Positions 17,868 to 26,175 of a stretch of DNA of 35,241 bases are shown one piece after another. Under the pieces are notes generated by a model. That model saw only the letters and a list, made by a program, of their open reading frames with translations, had not been told where the DNA came from and made no database searches. Made by a program: the position numbers and the translations under genes. Source of the DNA: Nitrospirae bacterium MYbin6 (GTDB taxonomy: Bacteria; Nitrospirota; Thermodesulfovibrionia; Thermodesulfovibrionales; Magnetobacteriaceae). Within the stretch, counting starts at the first letter, position 1. Every line of letters starts with the position of its first letter. The stretch lies in the NCBI GenBank assembly GCA_002753305.1, contig PEAC01000021.1, positions 1 through 35,241 on the forward strand, written 5' to 3'.

Positions 17868-17902
17868 AATTATACAGATTGCTCATTTGTCTGCAACTTG
17901 GT

Positions 17903-18499
17903 ATGAGGGGTTTTACGCTTATAGAGACACTAATCTCTGTGATGTTGTTTACGGTAATCTCACTGGCGCTCTATAAGACCTTTGTCCTGGCCGACAGGGC
18001 CATAGAGACGCTCGAAGGCCATGTGTGGAACCTGCAGGCTCTCAGGCAGACGCTTGAGAGCCTGAGAACGGATATCGAGTCGTCTTTTTATACGGTGGAT
18101 ATTGATGCCTCGCGCTTTAAGGCACAGGACAGGGACGTTCTTGGACGGCAGGCCTCGGCAATCTCCATGACAACATTCGCGGGTATGGGTGTGGGCCATA
18201 AAGACGTATCTTATTATGTAGTGGAAAAAGGTAAGAAACTCTCGCTTTATAAAAAAATAACGATGCCCTCCGGGGATTCATCAGCCGGTGAGACAGTGGA
18301 GGTTGAGGTAATTGCCGATATTCAGGAGTTTACCATTGAGGTATTCGATACCCTGGCGGGTGTGCCGGTGAAATCATGGGACACGGCCTTGACGGGGAAG
18401 ATGCCCTCATCTGTCAGGGTTACCATTACCGTACCGGCAAATAACACACCGTTAACGCTGTCTGAGACTGTATACCCGAAAATAAATGCAAGGCTTTAG
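17903..18499 (+). CDS. gspJ: Type II secretion pseudopilin GspJ
   Basis: 198 residues. It starts at the ATG of MRGFTLIETLISVMLFTVISLALYKTF, a textbook prepilin leader with the conserved Glu at +5 after the G/F cleavage site. It continues as a GspJ-sized globular domain with the typical late segment VEVEVIADIQEFTIEVFD. GspJ joins GspI and GspK at the tip of the pseudopilus. A longer open frame begins at 17756, but its extra 49 residues are translated hairpin repeat and should be discarded. The 3' end overlaps gspK by 14 bp. Confidence 0.85.
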   Translation: MRGFTLIETLISVMLFTVISLALYKTFVLADRAIETLEGHVWNLQALRQTLESLRTDIESSFYTVDIDASRFKAQDRDVLGRQASAISMTTFAGMGVGHKDVSYYVVEKGKKLSLYKKITMPSGDSSAGETVEVEVIADIQEFTIEVFDTLAGVPVKSWDTALTGKMPSSVRVTITVPANNTPLTLSETVYPKINARL

Positions 18500-19343
18500 C
18501 GACAACTCCAGAGGTTCTGCCTTTATAGTAACGCTGTTAATGACGGCCCTCATAACGGCTGCCATTGTGGAGTTTGCCTATAGCGTCTATGTGGGCACGA
18601 ATATTCTTTATAACTACAGGGATGCAAAAAGGCTCTCCGTCCTTGCCGACTCGGCAATCTACATAGCCCTGGACTATATAAAGGAATATCTCTCAAAGAT
18701 GAAATATACGAATCTGCAAAGCGTAAGCATCCCGCTTGCAAAGGAGGACTCCCCCGAGGCACTTACAGTTACGATTATAGATGAATGCGCGAAATTCAAT
18801 ATCAACACAATTATCAACGAAAATGGCTCACGAAACGACATAGCGTTTAACGGGCTGCTGAGGCTGCTCAAGCACCTTGGCATTGACCAAAGGGCGGCGT
18901 CACTCATAGCACAACACATAGCGCCGAACTCAACAAAAAAACACCCCCTATACACACCCGATGCCCTCTATCGAATAAAGGCCATAGCCCCGGAGGATAT
19001 AAAAAAACTTCTGCCTTTCATAACCGTATACGGAAATGGTTTAATAAATATAAACACGGCCCCTGAGGCAGTATTAATAGCCCTCTCTGAAGAAATTGAC
19101 AAGGAGCTGGCCGGACGAATAATTTGCTACAGAGACAATGCCCCGTTTACACAAACGGCGGACATGCAAAAGGTTACCGGCATGGAAGGAATAACTAAGA
19201 CCCTGCTTGGCAGGATATCAATCAGGAGTACCGCATTTACCGTACAGGCGAGGGCCTCGTATAACTCTCTATCCAGAGAGATAAACACGGCAGTGGTGTT
19301 TGAGTCAAAGTCGGCGGCGATAAAGTATTGGAAGGAACTTTAG
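18486..19343 (+). CDS. gspK: Type II secretion minor pseudopilin GspK
   Basis: 285 residues. The N-terminus NSRGSAFIVTLLMTALITAAIVEFAYSV is the degenerate prepilin leader of GspK, with Ala-Phe after Ser and no Glu at +5, as is usual for this tip subunit. It is followed by the large helical GspK insert, with AKFNINTIINENG and a helix-hairpin-helix-like GNGLININTAPEAVLIALSEE. GspK caps the pseudopilus in complex with GspI and GspJ. It overlaps gspJ by 14 bp and is followed five bases later by gspL, so translation is coupled. Confidence 0.87.
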   Translation: MQGFSDNSRGSAFIVTLLMTALITAAIVEFAYSVYVGTNILYNYRDAKRLSVLADSAIYIALDYIKEYLSKMKYTNLQSVSIPLAKEDSPEALTVTIIDECAKFNINTIINENGSRNDIAFNGLLRLLKHLGIDQRAASLIAQHIAPNSTKKHPLYTPDALYRIKAIAPEDIKKLLPFITVYGNGLININTAPEAVLIALSEEIDKELAGRIICYRDNAPFTQTADMQKVTGMEGITKTLLGRISIRSTAFTVQARASYNSLSREINTAVVFESKSAAIKYWKEL

Positions 19344-19348
19344 CATAA

Positions 19349-20428
19349 ATGAAGGCAGGCGTAATACATATAGGAGGCCACCCGGAGATACTCTATTTCT
19401 CAGGTACCACCAAGGGGTATGCCTTTATAAATAAAGAATCAATAGAGGTAAGCGGCGGCTATAAGCAGATTAAGGTGCCTGGCAATGCAGAGGCCGATGT
19501 GTTTTACGTCTCACTGCCCGTGAGTGCCTTAAACTGCCGGATAATAGATATGCCGTTTTCTGATAAAAAGAAAATCCTCTCGACCATACCCTTTGCCCTT
19601 GATGGGCTTACCACACAGGATGTCGAGAGCTTAGCGTTTGATTGTATTGTTACCGGGGATGCCGGGGCCATTGTTGTATATATGGATAAAGCAATACTGG
19701 TAGCCGTCAATGGCGCCCTGAGAGAAAACGGTATTGATGCGGAGGGGTTTATCTCCGTCGGGCTGAGATATAATCATGAGAATCGTCCGCTTGAAGGGCT
19801 GCTTGATACACCGGTTATCACGGATGCCGAGCTGATTGCCCTGTGCGCTGAGGAGTTAAAGTCCCCGCTGGTGGATTTTGGCCGCGGCCTGCCCAGGCGA
19901 AGCGCGGGGGAGATAAAACGGAGACTGCTGCCGGGGGCATTGCTCCTTATGGCCCTGGTTATTGTGCTGATAACCTATATGGGACTGAAGACATATTTAA
20001 TAAACAAGCGCATAGATGCCCTGAATACACAGATGTCTGAGACATATGGCAAGATGTTTCCCGCTGAGAAAAGGCAGCCGGACCCACTCTATGCCCTGAG
20101 GGCAAAACTCAAGAGGGCCAAAGACGAGAGCGCCCTGTTGTCGTCGGCCTCGCCGCTGTCGATACTAAAGGCCCTCTCAACGCCGCAGGGACATCAATCC
20201 GGCATAACGATTACCGGCATAGAGATGAACCTATCGAAGGCATCAATAAAGGGCGAGGCGGCGGGACGCGCTGAGCTAAGCACCCTGTCAGAGAGGCTCA
20301 GGCGCGATTATCCTGGTGCGGCCATAGAAGAGGAAAAGGCAACAAACGGCGCCAATATCATGTTTACGCTGATAGTTCAGGCAAACACACCAACCGGTGA
20401 TGTGCCGGGACGGGGGCATAACCCTTGA
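19349..20428 (+). CDS. gspL: Type II secretion inner-membrane protein GspL-like
   Basis: 359 residues. The first 190 or so form a cytoplasmic actin-like domain (FYVSLPVSALNCRIIDMPFSDKKKILSTIPFALDGL) that in GspL/PilM-type proteins docks the ATPase GspE. One transmembrane helix (LLPGALLLMALVIVLITYMG, about 192-211) leads to a periplasmic ferredoxin-like domain, with the recognisable YGKMFPAEKRQPDPLYALRAKL. GspL links the cytoplasmic motor with the periplasmic assembly. Position between gspK and gspM confirms the call. The stop overlaps the TTG of gspM by four bases. Confidence 0.85.
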   Translation: MKAGVIHIGGHPEILYFSGTTKGYAFINKESIEVSGGYKQIKVPGNAEADVFYVSLPVSALNCRIIDMPFSDKKKILSTIPFALDGLTTQDVESLAFDCIVTGDAGAIVVYMDKAILVAVNGALRENGIDAEGFISVGLRYNHENRPLEGLLDTPVITDAELIALCAEELKSPLVDFGRGLPRRSAGEIKRRLLPGALLLMALVIVLITYMGLKTYLINKRIDALNTQMSETYGKMFPAEKRQPDPLYALRAKLKRAKDESALLSSASPLSILKALSTPQGHQSGITITGIEMNLSKASIKGEAAGRAELSTLSERLRRDYPGAAIEEEKATNGANIMFTLIVQANTPTGDVPGRGHNP

Positions 20429-20997
20429 ATATATCGGGCCTCACGCAAGAAATAAAAGAACGCCTCACCATGATAAAATTTGGCTTACCGGCGGTTGCAG
20501 CGGCAGTCCTCCTGTTGACGCTGGCGATATTCACGGCCAGACTATATGCCGTAAACGGGGCTCTTAATAAAATCGAGGCAAGATACGCGGAATTCGATAC
20601 GCTCACTGCCCAATATGAGGGGATTATGGAGGGCAGACAGGGCAGTAAAGAAAAACTAACAGCCCGCGCCATTAACACCGCTGAGACAATAGACGAAATC
20701 CTCACCTCAATGTCGTTAAAGGCCCGCCTGAGCGCCGTCAAGTCCGCCGGGCAAAGGGCCGTTATGGAATATACCGAGGAGACCGTCGAGATAAAACTCA
20801 GGGACTTAACTGCCAATGAACTGATAAACATACTCTATGTGATTGAACACGGAGGGCATCCCTTATCAATAAAGACATTTAAACTAAAAAAGGCATTTGA
20901 AGACCCGGACAAGCTTGAGCTGACAGCAAGTATCTCTATGATAACGGCCCAGGGCGGCGAAATGGAACAGAAGAAGCAGTTAAATCCCGGGAAATAG
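20425..20997 (+). CDS. gspM: Type II secretion protein GspM-like
   Basis: 190 residues, poorly conserved like all GspM. A short basic tail (LTQEIKERLTMIKFG), one membrane helix (LPAVAAAVLLLTLAIFTARLYAV), a coiled-coil (NGALNKIEARYAEFDTLTAQYEG) and a small periplasmic alpha/beta domain ending in VIEHGGHPLSIKTFKLKKAFE. GspM pairs with GspL in the inner-membrane platform. The start is TTG at 20425 in a TTGA overlap with gspL. The call leans on order and topology. Confidence 0.78.
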   Translation: MNISGLTQEIKERLTMIKFGLPAVAAAVLLLTLAIFTARLYAVNGALNKIEARYAEFDTLTAQYEGIMEGRQGSKEKLTARAINTAETIDEILTSMSLKARLSAVKSAGQRAVMEYTEETVEIKLRDLTANELINILYVIEHGGHPLSIKTFKLKKAFEDPDKLELTASISMITAQGGEMEQKKQLNPGK

Positions 20998-21004
20998 GCC
21001 GCCT

Positions 21005-21793
21005 ATGAGATTAGCCGGGACGCTGAAAATATCTGTAACCTGCCTCATGTGTCTTACCGCGCTCATCCTCAGCCTGTGGTATGTGGCAGTCCCCGAGGGG
21101 CTTATTGAGGTGGAGTTAAAGAAAGTCGTGAAACCACCGGTAGAATTAGAGGTAATAGGGCTGAAAAAGGGGCTTTTGTTTAACGTAGCAATTAATAAAG
21201 TACACGTATTCATAGATAAGCATAAGGCCGGTGAGCTGCAGGCAATTGAGATAGCCTTCAACCCGCTATATATATTCAGCGGCAAGGTACCGGTGGACTA
21301 TAAGATGGAGACCAGTGGCGGTGTAATCACAGGCAAGGGCATGTACGATTTGAGATTGCCGGCTGGTGGGGGATTGGCGGCAGCTGGTGAATTTACGGGC
21401 ATACAACTTGGTATGCTGTACGATGCCTACGGGGATGGCCGCGTAACGGGGTCATATACGATAAAGGCGAAAGATGTGGACGTAGAGTTTACGGTACAGG
21501 ATTACAGGGCAAAGATCAGAGGATGGAAGCTAGCCGATTTGCTGTTGGCGTATTTTGATGGGATCAGGGGGAAGCTCACGATAACAGGGAAGGGCATAAC
21601 GGCATATACCATATCATTAACAGGCAAGGGGATTTATGCCAGAGTAAAGGGGGAGCCAACAGATAACTCTGGCCGTAACATAACAATAGAGCTAATGCCC
21701 GAGGCATCATTTAAGGGGATGGAGGCGATGAAGGCCCTGAAACACTACGAAACGACGCCAGGATTATATATAATAAAAATAAGGCAAAAATAA
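21005..21793 (+). CDS. gspN: Type II secretion protein GspN
   Basis: 262 residues with one N-terminal membrane anchor (ISVTCLMCLTALILSLWYVAV) followed by a periplasmic beta-rich domain resembling AsmA-like/GspN proteins (repeated GKGMYDLRLPAGGG, TGIQLGMLYDAY, GRVTGSYTIKAK). Its role in secretion is accessory. It ends the gspI-N series; gspC, D, E, F, G and H are not in the window. The last 118 bp of the gene, with the promoter and tRNA after it, are duplicated at about 23529-23826. Confidence 0.8.
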   Translation: MRLAGTLKISVTCLMCLTALILSLWYVAVPEGLIEVELKKVVKPPVELEVIGLKKGLLFNVAINKVHVFIDKHKAGELQAIEIAFNPLYIFSGKVPVDYKMETSGGVITGKGMYDLRLPAGGGLAAAGEFTGIQLGMLYDAYGDGRVTGSYTIKAKDVDVEFTVQDYRAKIRGWKLADLLLAYFDGIRGKLTITGKGITAYTISLTGKGIYARVKGEPTDNSGRNITIELMPEASFKGMEAMKALKHYETTPGLYIIKIRQK

Positions 21794-21805
21794 AAAAATA
21801 ACCAA

Positions 21806-21836
21806 TTGACAAAACCAAACTCATTTTGTTTATATT
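21806..21836 (+). promoter_or_regulatory. Duplicated tRNA-type promoter (left copy)
   Basis: TTGACA (21806-21811) with TATATT at 21831-21836 or TTATAT one base earlier. It is equivalent to the promoter of the intact tRNA at 23650-23679. With its own tRNA broken, it may now drive the NHL gene. Confidence 0.45.
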
Positions 21837-21883
21837 AGAATAAGGCACAGTCTAAAGCCGTGCAATGACGCGCAAAGAAGTAA

Positions 21884-21933
21884 TCGGGCTCATAACCCGA
21901 AGGTCGGTGGTTCAAATCCACCCCCCGCCACCA
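21884..21933 (+). pseudogene. 3' fragment of an initiator tRNA-fMet gene
   Basis: These 50 bases equal the anticodon arm, variable loop, T arm, acceptor 3' strand and CCA of the intact tRNA at 23750-23826, including the CTCATAA anticodon loop. The first 27 bases (acceptor 5' strand and D arm) are missing, so it cannot make a functional tRNA. Confidence 0.9.
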
Positions 21934-22037
21934 AATCCCGGCCACCCATCTGGTCGTCCCGTGGTGTATTTTGACATGTGCAATTACCAACGAGGCTATT
22001 TTATAGCCTCTATTATGTACCCATAGGGGGATATTCA

Positions 22038-23363
22038 ATGGGAAGATTTTTTAAGTTTATTAGATCATTTGGGTTAAGTTCGTTCAGTCCGCGGGGTAAA
22101 ACTATGCTGTGCTATGCTATCCTGCTCTACATTGTGCTGTTCATTCCCATCAGTGTTTTGTCGTCAACAACGGCTTCGGCGAGTTATACTTTAGTTAAAA
22201 AATGGACAGAAGGGGTAAAAGGTGAGGGGTGGAGTTTAGCAACAGATAGCAGCTCGAACCTTTATATTGCCTATTATAATAAGTCCATAATCTCGAAATT
22301 TACAAGCGATGGGACTTTTGTGACAGAATGGGGCAGTTATTGTAATAACTATGGGGATAAATCTTGTGCTCAAGGCACATTTAATAAGGCTACTTCTGTA
22401 GCGGTAGATAACAGCGGGTATGTTTATGTTGTAGATGACCAAGGTATGATGATTAGCACTGCTGGTGTTGGGTTGGGTGTTTCCCGAATCCAGAAATTTA
22501 CAAGCGATGGGACACCTGTGAAAATGTGGTCATTTGCACAGAAAGGATGTACACCTTGGGATAGTGGTTCTACTGCTTGTTCCTCCCCTTTCTCTATAGC
22601 AGTAGATAACAAGGGGTATCTTTATGTTACCGCTGGCGGCACATATGATAAAGGCCTTACCCCTAAATATAAAGCTGGAGTTGTGAAATATACAGATGAT
22701 GGGACTTATGTTTCGTCATGGGGCTTCGAGAGCGTTAGTTCAAGTAGTGGTCATTTTGTAGCCGCTAGTCGCTTATATGGTATAGCCGCAGATAGCAGCG
22801 GTAATGTTTTTGTCTGCGATTACGATAATGGTGGCGATAGCGGTCACAAAATCTATAAATTTTCCAATGATGGCACTTACATCACAGAATGGGGTGGCTA
22901 CGGCAAGGCTGACAATCAACTTTTGTATCCACAGCAGATCGCAGTAGATAGCAGCGGATATGTATATGTTGCCGATGTTGGCAGTTTCCTCATAAAGATA
23001 TATGATAATAATGGGACTTTTGTTAATAAATTTTCTCCAGGTGTAGGATCCAGAACTGTTGCATTGGATAGCAGCGGGCATATGTATCTTTCCGACGGTT
23101 TATTGGAAATGTTGAAGTATGCGCCTGACAGCAGCAGCAGCGACGCCACCCTTGCTTCTGCGGCAATTACTGCGGCATATAATAGAAACCCATCGTACTA
23201 TGGGACATTATCCGGAGGTGTAACTACAGGAACTGCTTCGGGAGGCGGCACATACTATATCCAAAAGTTTACGAGTGGGAAGGCACTGTTAGCGTATCCA
23301 GACGGGTATATGTGGTGGTATGATGGTACCAAATGGAACAACTCTTCAACAAAGTGGAAATAA
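22038..23363 (+). CDS. Secreted NHL-repeat beta-propeller protein
   Basis: 441 residues from the ATG at 22038, preceded by AGGGGG; an earlier frame to 21978 has no ribosome site. The N-terminus has a hydrophobic signal segment (MLCYAILLYIVLFIPISVLSS). At least six NHL-type blades follow, each with the pattern DSSGYVYVAD, I-x-K-F and DGTFVTEWG. Such propellers are extracellular or periplasmic protein- or carbohydrate-binding folds. The C-terminal 40 residues (YMWWYDGTKWNNSSTKWK) are a separate Trp-rich tail. The gene is less GC-rich than the surrounding operons and is bracketed by a duplicated gspN-tRNA segment, so it is probably an insertion. Secretion through the adjacent type II system is an untested possibility. 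Confidence 0.85.
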   Translation: MGRFFKFIRSFGLSSFSPRGKTMLCYAILLYIVLFIPISVLSSTTASASYTLVKKWTEGVKGEGWSLATDSSSNLYIAYYNKSIISKFTSDGTFVTEWGSYCNNYGDKSCAQGTFNKATSVAVDNSGYVYVVDDQGMMISTAGVGLGVSRIQKFTSDGTPVKMWSFAQKGCTPWDSGSTACSSPFSIAVDNKGYLYVTAGGTYDKGLTPKYKAGVVKYTDDGTYVSSWGFESVSSSSGHFVAASRLYGIAADSSGNVFVCDYDNGGDSGHKIYKFSNDGTYITEWGGYGKADNQLLYPQQIAVDSSGYVYVADVGSFLIKIYDNNGTFVNKFSPGVGSRTVALDSSGHMYLSDGLLEMLKYAPDSSSSDATLASAAITAAYNRNPSYYGTLSGGVTTGTASGGGTYYIQKFTSGKALLAYPDGYMWWYDGTKWNNSSTKWK

Positions 23364-23396
23364 GCGGCATAAACACTGAAACATAGAGATAGTATG

Positions 23397-23428
23397 CGAA
23401 ATGGCGGTATTTAACCGCCATTTCGTTT
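23397..23428 (+). terminator. Rho-independent terminator of the NHL gene
   Basis: A perfect 11-bp stem CGAAATGGCGG (23397-23407) / CCGCCATTTCG (23415-23425) with a 7-base loop, then TTT. Confidence 0.85.
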
Positions 23429-23451
23429 AAACTCTTACTAAATCAAGTAAT

Positions 23452-23517
23452 GGGGATAGATTTATTTATTGGGCAGGGAAAATAGCGGGGAGTGCGTCTG
23501 AAAATAAATCTGTCCCC
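23452..23517. repeat. Inverted repeat GGGGAYAGATTTATTT
   Basis: Arms 23452-23467 and 23502-23517 are reverse complements with one mismatch, separated by 34 bp. Sequences of this kind (ggggacagattta) commonly mark small palindromic elements in environmental bacteria, often linked to REP-type transposases. None is encoded here. Confidence 0.75.
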
Positions 23518-23649
23518 GTTGTTTTTTATAACATAACGATAGAGCTAATGCCCGATACATCATTTAGGCGATGAGGGCACTGAAACACTACGAAACGACG
23601 CCAGGATTATATATAATAAAAATAAGGCAAAAATAAAAAAATAACCAAC

Positions 23650-23679
23650 TTGACAAAACCAAACTCATTTTGTTACTAT
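23650..23679 (+). promoter_or_regulatory. Promoter of the initiator tRNA
   Basis: TTGACA (23650-23655), 18-base spacer, TACTAT (23674-23679), about 70 bp before the tRNA. Confidence 0.6.
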
Positions 23680-23749
23680 TGGTATGCGGCACAATCAAAG
23701 CCGTACAATGACGTGAAGCCGTACAATGATGCGCAAAGACGCAAAATGA

Positions 23750-23826
<77 letters not shown>

Positions 23827-24135
23827 AGTCCTGGCACAATCCTAATATGCCACTGTACGCAACGAGGAAACATAGAAAAGTTTCTTATCGTTAAACATAA
23901 GCCATGCAAATTTCCCTTGACAATTCATAATCTGGTATGTGTATAATTATCGTGATGGAAAGAGCGGCAATATGCTGTTTCACTCTGACAAGGGGGCGCC
24001 TCAAATGTGTCATGTCTTGCGTAATTTCTGAATTGAACCGCTTTATTTTAATCGAACAATCTGATAACCGCTTTATAATTTCTGCCTTTGGTGGAATATA
24101 CTCATTCATATCTAAGAAATCTGGAGGGCTGTAGA
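23827..24135 (+). promoter_or_regulatory. Long leader and promoter region of the porin gene
   Basis: No convincing gene; a 65-codon frame at 23937-24134 lacks recognisable motifs. TTGACA (23917-23922) and TATAAT (23942-23947) with a slightly long 19-base spacer would give a 5' untranslated leader of about 180 bases, room for post-transcriptional control common in porin genes. GGAGGG at 24123-24128 is the ribosome site. Confidence 0.45.
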
Positions 24136-25764
24136 TTGAGAAAACTTGCAGTATCAGTAATGGCAATGGTGTTTGCGCTTAGTTTCGCACTATGCGCTTA
24201 TGCCGCCGACGCGCCATCGGAAAAGGCCGTAGTGGCAAAGGGAGACACAAAGATAACTATTGGTGGAACGATCGAGTTCAGAGGTGAGTACACACGCAAC
24301 AGATATAACCAGATAAACGACGACGCCAAACTTGCAAGCCGCACGATAGACAACCCTTTCGGGTTTACGACACCAGCAACGTATGACCGGATATTAGACG
24401 CTGATGACCATGAGGCATATTACGAAGGCCAGTTAAATCTTAATTTAGACGTACAGGTATCGGACAGCGTACAGGGATACATTGAACTGCAATCAGGCGA
24501 CGGCAGAAACGCCGACACGTGGTTATGGGGAAACACGGTTGACGCGACGTACTCACCGACCGGAGAGATTATCAGCGGCACCGGAGCAACCGGCATATAC
24601 AACAGCGGCAACTCCAAGGCAGGCATCATATCCATCCGCCAGGCATGGATAAAGTACGAAAAACCCCTATATGGCATAAAGGTAGGGCATCAGCTCCTGA
24701 CTATCGGCAATGGCCTGTTCCTTGACCACTCACAATTTGGCGACGACGCAATCGTAGTATTCGTAAATCCCGCGAAGGATTTCCGGGTCAGCGCTGTAAC
24801 GGCCAAATTCAGGGAAGGCACCGGGCAGACCGGTGTTACCGCACAGGTCAACACGTATAACGTAAACGCCAGAATCGTATCACCGTATAACAGCGCCAAC
24901 GGCACAGCCCAGGCCAACGATGCAGACGCATATGCGTTACTGGCGACATATTCCGGCAATGATTTCAACGTAAGCGGCGACATAACCGTATTTAACGACC
25001 AGGCGGTATACGCCAATGCACCTGTCACAGATGGACCTACGTTTACCGACAGTATGCAGCTGTGGAACTTCGGCCTTCGCGGTGACGGCAAGATTGGCCC
25101 GGTTACCTTGAGGGGCGACCTGGAGCTTCAGGCAGGCAAGTACAACAACCACCAGCCAGGGCAGTCCGGCGGTCGCTTCAGAGGCTGGGCGGCGCTTGTG
25201 GGCCTGGATTACTACATCGGGCCGGTAAAGCTCACAGGAGAGTTTGCCTATGGCAGCGGCAAGGCCGGCGATGACACAGGCACAGACATTACCCAGTTCG
25301 TAACCACTCTGGGGAATGACCTGCACTACACATACGTCTATGAGTATCGCACAAGGGCGGCCTCCGGCGTAGTCAGCTCAGGGCTTTCCAACACAGTGTA
25401 CGTAAAGGGCGGTGCAAATGTGGAGATTACAAAGACAATCAGCGCCGAGACATATCTCTATTGGTTAAATGCCGCAAAGCCGGTAGCTTTAAACGACACG
25501 GGCGGGTTTATCAATGGTGTGCCTTATGTCCCTAACTACTCAAGGGAACTCGGCTGGGAACTCGACGCGAAGGTTACCTACAAGTTCGCGAAAAACCTGA
25601 AATACTGGGTAGAGGGCGGCTATTTCTGGACAGGCAGCGCGTATAACTACAGAACCGAAGAAACCACATTTACTGACCCTACAGGGCAGTCGTCTTTTAA
25701 CAAATACGCATACTCAAGAAACAACGCATATGCCGTCAGGCATGGGATTTCCTTACAGTTCTAG
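24136..25764 (+). CDS. Outer-membrane beta-barrel porin
   Basis: 542 residues starting at TTG 24136, seven bases after GGAGGG. The signal peptide MRKLAVSVMAMVFALSFALC ends near AYA. The body consists of alternating amphipathic strands rich in Tyr, Gly and Asp (YEGQLNLNLDVQVSDSVQGYIELQSG; FRGWAALVGLDYYIGPVKLTGEFAYGSGKAG) and the chain ends in Phe (HGISLQF), the C-terminal signal read by the BAM machinery. It fits the alginate-export/OprP-like large porin class, but substrate specificity cannot be read. GC- and codon-rich like the housekeeping genes, with a strong terminator after it, so probably highly expressed. Confidence 0.88.
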   Translation: MRKLAVSVMAMVFALSFALCAYAADAPSEKAVVAKGDTKITIGGTIEFRGEYTRNRYNQINDDAKLASRTIDNPFGFTTPATYDRILDADDHEAYYEGQLNLNLDVQVSDSVQGYIELQSGDGRNADTWLWGNTVDATYSPTGEIISGTGATGIYNSGNSKAGIISIRQAWIKYEKPLYGIKVGHQLLTIGNGLFLDHSQFGDDAIVVFVNPAKDFRVSAVTAKFREGTGQTGVTAQVNTYNVNARIVSPYNSANGTAQANDADAYALLATYSGNDFNVSGDITVFNDQAVYANAPVTDGPTFTDSMQLWNFGLRGDGKIGPVTLRGDLELQAGKYNNHQPGQSGGRFRGWAALVGLDYYIGPVKLTGEFAYGSGKAGDDTGTDITQFVTTLGNDLHYTYVYEYRTRAASGVVSSGLSNTVYVKGGANVEITKTISAETYLYWLNAAKPVALNDTGGFINGVPYVPNYSRELGWELDAKVTYKFAKNLKYWVEGGYFWTGSAYNYRTEETTFTDPTGQSSFNKYAYSRNNAYAVRHGISLQF

Positions 25765-25794
25765 CAGAATAAAACACACACATATCAAACCAGA

Positions 25795-25823
25795 ATGGGG
25801 CTGGCCATTAAAGGCAGCCCCAT
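25795..25823 (+). terminator. Terminator after the porin gene
   Basis: ATGGGGCTG (25795-25803) pairs with CAGCCCCAT (25815-25823), followed by CCCATTTTC; 30 bp after the porin stop. Confidence 0.7.
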
Positions 25824-25843
25824 CCCATTTTCAATGAACTATA

Positions 25844-26100
25844 TCCCGAAATCCGATATAGAGAAGCGAACCGGGGAGAAAACCATATTGAAATAAGTGT
25901 TTCGGATGCTATAGTAACCCACCTAAGAGGTGAAATAAAAAGGGAGGCAAAACAATACATCACAACACTTCTGGATTCCTGCTTTCGCAGGAATGACAAA
26001 TTAGCAGTGGAAAATTCCCTTTCTGTCATTCCTGCGAAAGCAGGAATCCAGTTTTTGATCTCTATGTAGATAAGTGTAAATTTCTATATCGGAACTTGGG
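25844..26100. mobile_element. Palindromic MITE-like element, copy 1, with hairpin-repeat core
   Basis: Outer arms CCCGAAATCCGATATAGAG (from 25845) and TTCTATATCGGAACTTGGG (26082-26100) are imperfect inverted repeats. The left interior (for example TAAGTGTTTCGGATG at 25894-25908 and AGAGGTGAAAT) aligns with the reverse complement of the element at 34618-34852. The core instead holds an inverted pair of the 28-bp hairpin repeat also found in the gsp operon (25971-25998, 26024-26051). It encodes no protein and fills the gap between porin and lptF. Confidence 0.75.
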
Positions 26101-26175
26101 TATATTATATAACTGGTTAATTAAACGGCCTTTCTGTTATACTCTAACATGAGCGTTACAGCCTGTTTATAAACT

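Larger units (their letters stand above)
21676..21933 (+). repeat. Left copy of the gspN-tail / tRNA duplication
   Basis: Matches 23529-23826 in the same orientation. The homology begins inside gspN, continues through its stop and an AT-rich promoter, and ends with the CCA of a tRNA. The right copy has lost about 10 bp inside the gspN tail and gained repeats of AATGACG type before the tRNA. The left copy has lost the 5' part of the tRNA. An NHL-repeat gene lies between the copies. Confidence 0.85.

Noticed and set aside
17756..17902. N-terminal extension of GspJ
   Set aside because: The extra residues are translated hairpin repeat; the true prepilin leader begins at the ATG 17903.
23937..24134. 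65-codon frame upstream of the porin
   Set aside because: Starts within the promoter region, has no ribosome site, motifs or plausible composition.
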